From JAXDBV01 sp034678415 (lineage in GTDB: Bacteria; Bacteroidota; Bacteroidia; Bacteroidales; VadinHA17), in NCBI GenBank assembly GCA_034678415.1, contig JAXDBV010000342.1:1-10662 (forward strand): DNA of 10,662 nt. Direction: 5' to 3'. Numbering within the stretch: the stretch's first letter is position 1; each line of letters begins with the position of its first letter. Positions 1-6,119 of this stretch are shown in pieces. Both the position numbers and the translations under genes were made by a program. Under the pieces are notes generated by a model, which saw only the letters and a list, made by a program, of their open reading frames with translations, was not told where the DNA came from and searched no databases.

Positions 1-429
1 GGCTCCTTCCTGAGTCAATACATTGCCCCATCCGCATCGTTCCGGTTCAGTGACAGATTCTCCCTTCAGGGTGGCCTGGTGATCAGCTATAACATGATGA
101 ACCGCACGGGCTCTTTCACCGGAACCGGAAATTTCCCCGGAATGAACGGCGCCTCTACCAGTTATGTTCTGTATGCCGGCGGATCATACAGGCTCAGCCC
201 CAACATTCTCCTTTCCGGTACCGTGTACAAAACATTTTCCGATCCCGGTTTTATGGACCGGATGCAAATGACGAATTACCCGAATTTCAGCGGTATGTCG
301 ATGAGCCTGGATTATAAAATAACACCATCATTGAGCTTCGGAGCATCATTCCGTTATGATAATCAGCCGTTGTATCCGTATCCGGGACAGGGTGTTTTCT
401 ATGAACCGTACTATCCCCGGTACTGGTAA
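1..429 (+). CDS. C-terminal part of a putative outer-membrane beta-barrel protein
   Basis: The reading frame is open from base 1, so the gene begins before the window; only its last 142 codons are visible. The visible part is rich in Gly, Ser, Tyr and Phe. It shows alternating polar/hydrophobic stretches separated by Gly/Asn/Pro turns, for example around SGTVYKTF, MSMSLDYKI and LSFGASFRY. This pattern is expected of transmembrane beta-strands in an outer-membrane barrel. The chain ends in a Tyr/Pro-rich tail with a terminal Trp, an aromatic end of the kind often seen in such proteins. A GTG at 79 could be read as a start, but the barrel-like pattern continues upstream of it, so it is more likely internal. 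The stop is five bases before the PrsW-like gene, which suggests one transcript. I do not recognise the family. A periplasmic beta-rich protein is the main alternative. Confidence 0.6.
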   Translation, partial: GSFLSQYIAPSASFRFSDRFSLQGGLVISYNMMNRTGSFTGTGNFPGMNGASTSYVLYAGGSYRLSPNILLSGTVYKTFSDPGFMDRMQMTNYPNFSGMSMSLDYKITPSLSFGASFRYDNQPLYPYPGQGVFYEPYYPRYW

Positions 430-434
430 ATTTC

Positions 435-1121
435 ATGAACCTGGCTGTTATATCCTTCGCGCCGGTAATTATTATAGCCTGTTATATTTATTTCCGTGAC
501 AAGTATGAGAAAGAACCGCTACGTTTGTTAATGAAAGCATTGGCGGCAGGAGCACTGGCAGTCATACCTGTTGTTTTGTTCGAAAGCCTGTTCACATTCA
601 TTGGTCCAGGTGAACCTTCGGTGATACAGGCAGGGTACACCGCCTTCATCGTGGCAGGTATTACGGAGGAAACATTCAAGTTCCTGGTTTTCATACTCTT
701 CATCTGGCGTAACCAACATTTCAACGAGAAGTTTGACGGGATTGTATACGCCGTATTCATATCCCTGGGATTTGCGGCGGTTGAAAACCTGTTGTATGTC
801 ACACAGCTGGGATTCGATGTGGGAGTATCAAGGGCTCTGACGGCGGTACCGGCTCATGCACTGTTCGGGATCGTGATGGGTTATCACCTGGGTATCGCAA
901 AAATGATCCCCGAACGGCGGGCAAAACATATGTTGCTGGGTTTGCTCGTACCCATCCTGCTCCACGGAATCTACGATTTCATCATCATGTCTGGCCATCC
1001 GCTGGCGCTGGCGATATTTCTCCCGTATCTTGTTTTCCTGTGGTTCAATGGGTTCAGGAAGATGAAGGTGATCTCCGAATCATCACGTTTCAAGTCAAAA
1101 CAGATCCATGAAGGTTCATGA
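435..1121 (+). CDS. prsW: PrsW-family intramembrane glutamic-type protease
   Basis: A 228-residue polytopic membrane protein matching the PrsW family (CPBP/Abi-like intramembrane proteases). The conserved signatures are in order: EETFK at residues 78-82 (paired Glu, then Lys), FDGIVYA at 100-106, AAVENLLY at 114-121 (Glu117), AHALFG at 140-145 (His141) and LLHGIYDF at 175-182 (His177, Asp181). The two Glu and the His residues lie in or next to membrane helices and are the presumed catalytic or metal-ligand residues. About seven hydrophobic segments are visible (roughly 3-20, 34-56, 66-91, 103-124, 139-153, 166-186, 188-206), followed by a short basic cytoplasmic tail. In Bacillus subtilis, PrsW makes the site-1 cut in anti-sigma factor RsiW. 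The substrate here is unknown, and no sigma/anti-sigma pair lies nearby. The ATG five bases after the upstream stop is a good start and suggests co-transcription with the barrel-like gene. Confidence 0.85.
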   Translation: MNLAVISFAPVIIIACYIYFRDKYEKEPLRLLMKALAAGALAVIPVVLFESLFTFIGPGEPSVIQAGYTAFIVAGITEETFKFLVFILFIWRNQHFNEKFDGIVYAVFISLGFAAVENLLYVTQLGFDVGVSRALTAVPAHALFGIVMGYHLGIAKMIPERRAKHMLLGLLVPILLHGIYDFIIMSGHPLALAIFLPYLVFLWFNGFRKMKVISESSRFKSKQIHEGS

Positions 1122-1374
1122 TGAAACGCACATGCTCACCCTTCTTTAAAAAACGGTTACTACAGGAAACAGTTCAAAGCTCAGCGTGCAGTGACCCCGT
1201 GTTCATGATAAGGGAGAACGGATGCTGAAACGAAAATGCAGGCCATGGGTAGTGAGGTGGAAAATATGAACGGGTAATAATGACGGAATACAAGGCACGG
1301 CAAACTATGTGTTTCACGGGAAAGCCGTCGCGATGGGAGAATAAAAATTTACTGATACCAGAATTCTCATGCGT
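1122..1374. other. Convergent intergenic spacer without recognisable gene
   Basis: This 253-bp spacer lies between the 3' ends of the PrsW-like gene (+) and the dnaE2-like gene (-). I see no convincing ORF: the open stretches are very short or run into the antisense of the polymerase gene. The only inverted repeat noticed is weak (ACGG/CCGT around 1317-1329) and has no adjacent T-run, so I do not call an intrinsic terminator for either gene. Confidence 0.5.
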
Positions 1375-4320
1375 TCATTCTTCCAGGTACCTCGGATCCT
1401 GGTGCATGGGGAGTTTCACCATCTTGATCGTTTCAACGCTGGGGAATCCGAATTCCTCAGCCACTCTTCCAAGGATCAGGTAGATACCGCGTCCCGTGAA
1501 CGGGTATTTCTTCTGTACGGGCGGGAAGTTTACCGTGTCGAAGAAGTCTCCTTTCACATCGAGGAAGGTGCCGAAGTACATCACTTCGTTGCGCACCGTG
1601 CGAACATACTTTGTATTAACCAGGTTTCCCGCCATTCGCACTGTTTTGCCCACATGGTTGATAAGATTATGCGCCATCACCTCGCCGCGGAAACGTGCTT
1701 TCAGCAGGTCAAAGTCGGACATGGTAACCGGGAATCCCAGCAGTTCGATCTCGTCGTAAGCATCCTCGATCCTGTCCTGCACGAGTGCAGGAAGCTCGAA
1801 GTTCCTGGGCCGGGTATAGAAGAGGGTGGGGGTATGGCTTTTTACCGATCGGTTCATCAGCATATTGGCTTCCCACAGCAGCTCTTTCTTCGATTTACCG
1901 GTGAAGCGAAAGGCGTTGCTGCGCACCAGGATGAGCACCTGTTCCAGTCCGGGCTGCACACGATTAATGAAATCCTCGAGCGACAGGTATGGCCCGTACC
2001 GTTCCCTCATCCCGGGGATGGCCCTGGCAATGTGTGTCTCAAGGTTTTGTATATGTATGAATCCCAAATAGATGGTATCACCCTCGATAGAGGTGAGGTA
2101 TTGGCTGTGGTTGACGCAGGGGAGCTCGATGACTGCTCCTGCTTTTCGGGCTTCATTCACGTATACCCATGAGGGGTAGAATCCCCCGAAATTATTGATC
2201 ACGGCAACCATGAACTCCCGCGGGAAGTGTGCCTTGAGGAACAGGCTCTGGAAGCTTTCCACGGCGTAGGAAGCCGAGTGTGCTTTGGAGAAGGAGTACC
2301 CTGCGAACGACTCGATCTGTCGCCACACCTCGTGTGTGAGCTCCTCGGGGTACCCTCGCTCACGGCAGTTGGTGAAGAAACGGTTCACGATCTTCTCAAA
2401 CTCCTTCTTCGACCGGTATTTGCCGCTCATGGCACGGCGCAGCACATCGGCATCGGCCAGGTCGAGCCCGGCAAAATGATGGCATATCTTCAGCACATCT
2501 TCCTGGTACACCATCACCCCGAAGGTCTCCGACAGCTGCTCCTTCATAATGGGATGGAGGTACTCGAAATCGTCAGGGTGGTGAAAACGGTGGATGTATT
2601 CCTTCATCATTCCCGACCGGGCCACTCCCGGCCGTATGATAGAGCTGGCCGCCACCAGGCCGGTATAGTTGTCACATCGCAGCTTCTTCAGCAATCCTCT
2701 CATGGCGGGGCTCTCGATATAGAAACATCCGATGGTATGACCCGACCGGAGCTGCTTCTTCACCTGTGGGTCATCCTTGAACTCCTGTACGGCATGCACG
2801 TCGATCCTTGTCTTACAGTTCCTATACACGATATCGGCACAGTCATGTATATGTCCAATGCCTCGCTGGCTGAGGATGTCAAGCTTTTCGAAGCCTATAT
2901 CCTCGGCCACATACATATCCCACTGGGTAGTGGGGAAGCCCTTGGGAGGAAGATCGAGGGCGGTATAGCAGGTGATGGGCTCTTCGGAGATCAGCACTCC
3001 CCCGGCGTGGATGCTTCTTACATTGGGGAAATCCATCATCTTCACTCCCATGCGGAATATTTTGCCGGTGATCTCGTTATGGTTGAGTGTTGAGCCCGGC
3101 TCATCCACCAGTGCATCGATCTCGGCTTTGGGTAACCCGTAAACCTTACCCAGCTCACGCAGAACGGATTTGCCCCGGAACGTGGAGGTGGCGCCGAGCA
3201 GCGCCGTATGGAGCCTTCCATGCCTGCGGAAGATGTATTCAAGCACCTCGTCGCGTTCTTTCCACGAGTAGTCAATATCAAAATCGGGGGGGCTGGTACG
3301 TTTGGGATTGATGAACCGCTCAAAGTACAGGTTCAGCTCAATGGGATCAACATCGGTGATACGCAGGCAATAGGCGACGATACTGTTGGCGCCGCTGCCG
3401 CGCCCCACATGGTAGAAGCCGCGCATGAGGGAGTACCGTATGATATCCCATGTGATGAGAAAGTAGGAGGAGAAGCCCAGCCGGTCAATGATCTCCAGCT
3501 CATGCTCCACCCTTCTTGCCGCCTCCGTATTATCCTTCCCGTACCGGTACACCAGCCCGTCACGCGTGAGCTTCTCCAGCAGGAGCTTATCATCGTAAGG
3601 GTTCCCCGTGAACGTTCTCTTGTTCTTGCAGGTTTTATAGTTGAATTCGAACGAACATTCACCGATAAGATTTTCCGTGTTATTGATGATTTCGGGGAAA
3701 TAATCAAACGCCTGCCTGATTTGCGAGGGGCTCATCATTATCTCGCCGGGTACGGCATGCTGGCCGGCGGTGAGTTTACTGATAAGGGTGTTGTGATGTA
3801 TGGCCCTCAGGTTGAGGTGTAGCTCGTATTCTTCCTGGTCGCGGAAGGTCACCGGCTGCATGATAACGCACTTCTCCCGTTCCCGTTTCCCCGCGCTGAC
3901 CAGAAGGCGTGGTATATCCCTGGTGCTCACTCCGACATATTCGTTTTCGCGGAGCACGGGTATGTGGTTTGCCCCGAAAGGATAGATAATATAAGCATGG
4001 CTGAAGGGTGACGGGGCAGGGGGCAGGTCGAGCTCCTGCAGGGTATGGGTGCTGAGCCACTCGTTCAGCTCGCGGAACCCCTGGTTGTTCCGTGCTATCC
4101 CCGTGTACAGCAGCCTGTCTCCATCGCGGAACTCCATGCCGGCCAACGGCTGTATGCCATGTTCGCGACATTCCTTCACAAAATCAAATATGCCCATGGT
4201 GTTATTGATATCGGTCAGCGCAAGGGCCTGTACCCCCTTACCGGCGGCCTCTTTCACCAGTTCCTCTGTCGTCATGGTGCCGTAACGAAGACTGTAATAT
4301 GAGTGGTTGTTCAAATGCAT
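1375..4320 (-). CDS. dnaE2: Error-prone DNA polymerase III alpha subunit (DnaE2/ImuC-like)
   Basis: A C-family DNA polymerase of 981 residues, shorter than replicative DnaE (about 1,160). An N-terminal PHP domain spans residues 1-220, with HLNNHSYYS at 2-10, ALTDINN at 34-40 and PLAGMEF at 58-64. The palm follows, with the catalytic pair in PDFDID (Asp346, Asp348) and the third carboxylate Asp481 in KLDILSQRG. Fingers features include HVGRGSGANS (304-313), RSIHAGGV (435-442) and the 596-690 region with GVMVYQEDVLK and SFSKAHSASYA. Helix-hairpin-helix-like sequence lies around 770-805 and an OB-fold around 890-970, after which the protein stops. The tau-binding C-terminal domain of replicative DnaE is therefore missing, as in DnaE2/ImuC. 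Two usual PHP metal ligands look lost (Asn4 and Ile38 where His is typical), so PHP exonuclease activity is doubtful. The gene lies 222 bp downstream of the Y-family polymerase gene on the same strand. The likely role is extension from lesions during induced mutagenesis. Calling it DnaE2 rather than a second DnaE rests on length, domain loss and neighbours. Confidence 0.88.
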   Translation of the reverse strand: MHLNNHSYYSLRYGTMTTEELVKEAAGKGVQALALTDINNTMGIFDFVKECREHGIQPLAGMEFRDGDRLLYTGIARNNQGFRELNEWLSTHTLQELDLPPAPSPFSHAYIIYPFGANHIPVLRENEYVGVSTRDIPRLLVSAGKREREKCVIMQPVTFRDQEEYELHLNLRAIHHNTLISKLTAGQHAVPGEIMMSPSQIRQAFDYFPEIINNTENLIGECSFEFNYKTCKNKRTFTGNPYDDKLLLEKLTRDGLVYRYGKDNTEAARRVEHELEIIDRLGFSSYFLITWDIIRYSLMRGFYHVGRGSGANSIVAYCLRITDVDPIELNLYFERFINPKRTSPPDFDIDYSWKERDEVLEYIFRRHGRLHTALLGATSTFRGKSVLRELGKVYGLPKAEIDALVDEPGSTLNHNEITGKIFRMGVKMMDFPNVRSIHAGGVLISEEPITCYTALDLPPKGFPTTQWDMYVAEDIGFEKLDILSQRGIGHIHDCADIVYRNCKTRIDVHAVQEFKDDPQVKKQLRSGHTIGCFYIESPAMRGLLKKLRCDNYTGLVAASSIIRPGVARSGMMKEYIHRFHHPDDFEYLHPIMKEQLSETFGVMVYQEDVLKICHHFAGLDLADADVLRRAMSGKYRSKKEFEKIVNRFFTNCRERGYPEELTHEVWRQIESFAGYSFSKAHSASYAVESFQSLFLKAHFPREFMVAVINNFGGFYPSWVYVNEARKAGAVIELPCVNHSQYLTSIEGDTIYLGFIHIQNLETHIARAIPGMRERYGPYLSLEDFINRVQPGLEQVLILVRSNAFRFTGKSKKELLWEANMLMNRSVKSHTPTLFYTRPRNFELPALVQDRIEDAYDEIELLGFPVTMSDFDLLKARFRGEVMAHNLINHVGKTVRMAGNLVNTKYVRTVRNEVMYFGTFLDVKGDFFDTVNFPPVQKKYPFTGRGIYLILGRVAEEFGFPSVETIKMVKLPMHQDPRYLEE

Positions 4321-4348
4321 TGGTATGTAAATTGTTTCGTCGTTACCC

Positions 4349-4364
4349 CGCCGAGGGTCCGGCG
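4349..4364 (-). repeat. Short GC-rich inverted repeat in the polY-dnaE2 spacer
   Basis: CGCCG (4349-4353) and CGGCG (4360-4364) form a 5-bp stem with a 6-nt loop, 29 bp upstream of the dnaE2-like start codon. In the transcript it follows the larger stem-loop at 4436-4480. No U-run follows it, so it is not an intrinsic terminator. It could affect translation of the dnaE2-like gene, but a 5-bp GC-rich stem can occur by chance. Confidence 0.3.
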
Positions 4365-4435
4365 TCAGGCGTGTGGTACTCTGAGCGTCATATTAAACCA
4401 TAACATTAGCGGATCTGTGGCAAGGGTATCCTTCC

Positions 4436-4480
4436 GTGCAGGTACGGCAGCGGGCAGCCGGAACCATCAATACCCTGCAC
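4436..4480 (-). repeat. Imperfect 45-nt stem-loop between the two polymerase genes
   Basis: The outer arms GTGCAGG (4436-4442) and CCTGCAC (4474-4480) are a perfect 7-bp inverted repeat. After one bulged base the pairing continues with TA (4443-4444) and TA (4471-4472). A further inner helix pairs CGGC (4445-4448) with GCCG (4457-4460). The element sits in the middle of the 222-bp spacer that the polymerase transcript would have to cross. No T-run follows on the minus strand. It may be a processing or attenuation element, or part of a dispersed intergenic repeat; the sequence alone cannot decide. Confidence 0.4.
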
Positions 4481-4542
4481 CCGTCTCCCTCCATCTCTTG
4501 CGCTCTCACATCTCATATCTCCTGACCCTGAATCCTGTACTC

Positions 4543-5817
4543 TTAATGCCACCATCCGCTGGCCACTCTTTTCTGCAGATGGCTGATGTGTGACTGCAAC
4601 AATGCCTCATTTGCCGGTACAGCGGATGTTTCTGCCGTTTTTCTGCCGGCGGGCGATCCGTGTTCCATTCCTGCGGCCCTGATTACGGCATCAGTGCCGT
4701 ACCGTTGCCTTAGCCTGTCCATGGTGAGGTAGAGGCTTACCATGCCGGGTGTGTCTTCGAACATGTTGAGCTGCTGCACTCCCTGTACGAGGTGGCTGAG
4801 CCGTACCCCCACCAGCCTGATCCTCATCCTGCGCTGGTACAGCCTGTTGAACAGCTCGCGCGTACCGGCCAGCAGTATATGGTCAAAGCTGGTATAAGGG
4901 ATCCTTTTCTGCAGGGTGTGTGTGTCGAAATTGGAGTAACGTATCTTCACGGTGATACAGGAGGTGAGCCTCTGGCTGCTGCGCAGTTCGAAGGCCAGCT
5001 TCTCCACCATGCGAGACAGCAACCGGTTGATCATGTCAATGTCGATGGTGTCTTTCTCAAACGTTCTCTCCGTGCTTACCGATTTCCTCTCCGAGTAAGG
5101 CACCACCGGTGCATGGTCAATGCCATTGGCCCTCTTCCATAGCTCCACCCCGTTTTTACCCATCAGCTTTTCCATCATCTCCACCGGTATCCGGCTCAGG
5201 CTGTCAATGGTAAGGATACCCATGGAACGGAGGAGGTGGAAGGTGCTGTTGCCGACCATGGGTATCCTGTTGATGGGCAGGGGGGCCAGGAAACGACGCA
5301 CCTGCTCTTTTCCCACCTCTTTTTCGCCGTTGGGCTTGGCTTCCCCCGTGGCAATCTTTGACACCGTTTTGTTGACCGACAGGCCGAACGATACAGGCAG
5401 GCCGGTATGTCTGATGATCTGCTGCCGCAGTTCATGCGTCCATGCCAGGCAGCCGAAGAAACGGTCCATACCCGTGATATCCAGGTAATGTTCATCGATG
5501 GACGCTTTCTCATACACGGGGGCCTGCGCGGCAATAATCTCCGTCACCATGTCGGAGTACCTGCTGTACAGTTCCATGTCACCACGGATAAAGACCGCCT
5601 CATTACACAGGTGACGGGCTGTTTTCATGGGCATAGCCGACCGCACACCATACTTGCGCGCTTCATAGCTGCAACTGGCCACCACCCCCCGGTCGGACAA
5701 GCCGCCAACAATCACGGGCTTGCCCGCCAGAGCCCTGTTGTGTAACCGCTCAACCGATACAAAAAAAGTGTCGAGATCAAAATGCGCAATCGTCCGCTCT
5801 CTCCATCCCGCTTCCAT
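4543..5817 (-). CDS. dinB: Y-family translesion DNA polymerase (DinB/Pol IV-like)
   Basis: A 424-residue Y-family polymerase that inserts nucleotides opposite damaged bases with low fidelity. The N-terminal motif AHFDLDTFFVSVE (11-23) supplies the first metal-binding Asp14, with Phe19 at the steric-gate position. ASIDEHYLDITG (105-116) supplies Asp108 and Glu109. VASCSYEARKYGVRSAMP (46-63) is the usual fingers motif, and GLSVNKTVSKIATGEAKPNG (145-164) is the conserved palm segment. A helix-hairpin-helix region follows around 180-215 and the little finger spans roughly 245-350. QLNMF at 349-353 fits the bacterial beta-clamp-binding consensus. About 70 residues follow it, starting with the RLRQRYG-type segment often seen at the end of this family and ending in a low-similarity tail. 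The ATG at 5817 places the catalytic motif at the normal distance from the N-terminus. Tandem palindromes lie 43-85 bp upstream. It is probably the first gene of a two-polymerase operon. An ImuB-like role is possible, but the catalytic residues are intact, unlike typical ImuB. Confidence 0.93.
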   Translation of the reverse strand: MEAGWRERTIAHFDLDTFFVSVERLHNRALAGKPVIVGGLSDRGVVASCSYEARKYGVRSAMPMKTARHLCNEAVFIRGDMELYSRYSDMVTEIIAAQAPVYEKASIDEHYLDITGMDRFFGCLAWTHELRQQIIRHTGLPVSFGLSVNKTVSKIATGEAKPNGEKEVGKEQVRRFLAPLPINRIPMVGNSTFHLLRSMGILTIDSLSRIPVEMMEKLMGKNGVELWKRANGIDHAPVVPYSERKSVSTERTFEKDTIDIDMINRLLSRMVEKLAFELRSSQRLTSCITVKIRYSNFDTHTLQKRIPYTSFDHILLAGTRELFNRLYQRRMRIRLVGVRLSHLVQGVQQLNMFEDTPGMVSLYLTMDRLRQRYGTDAVIRAAGMEHGSPAGRKTAETSAVPANEALLQSHISHLQKRVASGWWH

Positions 5818-5834
5818 AAAAAAGATCAGAAATT

Positions 5835-5864
5835 TTTGTTTTTCAGATAAATGTTTTATATTTG
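5835..5864 (+). promoter_or_regulatory. Candidate Bacteroidota-type promoter toward the S24 repressor gene
   Basis: TTTG at 5835-5838 and TATATTTG at 5857-5864 match the Bacteroidota -33 (TTTG) and -7 (TAnnTTTG) elements, with 18 bp between them, close to the usual spacing. The last four bases of the -7 element lie inside the first palindrome, so a bound repressor would block it. Transcription would start about 240 bp before the repressor start codon and give a long leader. I could not find an equally good promoter for the polymerase gene on the other strand. Confidence 0.4.
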
Positions 5865-5882
5865 ATTAAAAATTAATCAAAT
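5860..5882. promoter_or_regulatory. Palindromic operator candidate 1
   Basis: A perfect inverted repeat with 10-bp arms, ATTTGATTAA (5860-5869) and TTAATCAAAT (5873-5882), around an AAA centre. Its core, TGATTAAAAATTAATCA (5863-5879), has the same TGATTA-N5-TAATCA form as the neighbouring palindrome. It lies 43 bp upstream of the polymerase start codon. The likely ligand is the adjacent XRE/S24 repressor, inferred from position and dimer symmetry. Confidence 0.65.
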
Positions 5883-5885
5883 TTG

Positions 5886-5902
5886 TGATTATAATATAAT
5901 CA
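5886..5902. promoter_or_regulatory. Palindromic operator candidate 2
   Basis: TGATTATAATATAATCA is a 17-bp palindrome with perfect 8-bp arms around a single central A. Both 6-bp half-sites are identical to those of operator candidate 1, and the centres are 23 bp apart (5871 and 5894), roughly two helical turns. Two dimers could therefore bind on nearly the same face and interact. I found no third copy in the spacers upstream of the dnaE2-like or kinase genes. Confidence 0.6.
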
Positions 5903-6019
5903 TTATAATTGAAAACAAGAAATTTTTTTTAGCCCGGGCATTGAATTGTTTCATTGTCTGTATCGGGTGATGCAGCTGAAGAGAGTTCATATGGAATATA
6001 TAAGTCATGATAGATAAAA

Positions 6020-6095
6020 TGTCAGGGGAATCAACAGCGGGGCTGTTTTCTGCAGACGCGATCCCTTGGGAAAACCACGGTGTGACACCCTGACA
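6020..6095 (+). other. Potentially structured leader upstream of the S24 repressor gene
   Basis: TGTCAGGG (6020-6027) and CCCTGACA (6088-6095) are perfect 8-bp complementary arms enclosing 60 nt. Inside are a hairpin, AACAGC (6033-6038) with GCTGTT (6042-6047) and a 3-nt loop, and a short palindrome GGTGTGACACC (6079-6089) that competes with the outer right arm. GGGAATC (6026-6032) could alternatively pair with GATCCC (6060-6065) with one bulged base, which would compete with the outer left arm. The element ends 24 bases before the start codon. I do not recognise a known riboswitch class. Some or all of these repeats could instead be DNA-level protein sites or chance. Confidence 0.3.
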
Positions 6096-6119
6096 AATTA
6101 ATAATGTAACATTTGCACC

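Larger units (their letters stand above)
5818..6119. promoter_or_regulatory. Divergent control region between the polymerases and the S24 repressor
   Basis: This 302-bp spacer separates the start codons of the Y-family polymerase (-) and the S24 repressor (+). It has two parts. The first 115 bp or so (about 5818-5932) are strongly AT-rich and hold the tandem palindromes, a candidate plus-strand promoter and a 10-bp direct repeat (AGAAATTTTT at 5828-5837 and 5918-5927) flanking the palindromes. The rest, up to the repressor start, is of ordinary composition and contains several inverted repeats that could fold in a leader RNA. No ORF of useful length is present. The arrangement fits a shared operator region controlling both directions. 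Confidence 0.7.

Noticed and set aside
1369..2172. Long plus-strand open frame (267 codons) opposite the dnaE2-like gene
   Set aside because: It is antisense to strongly conserved polymerase sequence, resembles no protein family I know, and is explained by the codon bias of the real gene.
2227..3822. Further plus-strand open frames (288 and 204 codons) opposite the dnaE2-like gene
   Set aside because: Same reason: complementary-strand shadows of the conserved polymerase core.
6033..6050. Intrinsic terminator (AACAGC/GCTGTT hairpin followed by TT)
   Set aside because: The stem is only 6 bp, and the T-run includes stem bases and is interrupted by C at once.
6020..6095. A known metabolite riboswitch (cobalamin-like or TPP-like) before the repressor gene
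   Set aside because: Some short GGGGAATC/GCGGGGCTG-like strings recall cobalamin leaders, but the conserved core order is absent and the gene has no matching function.
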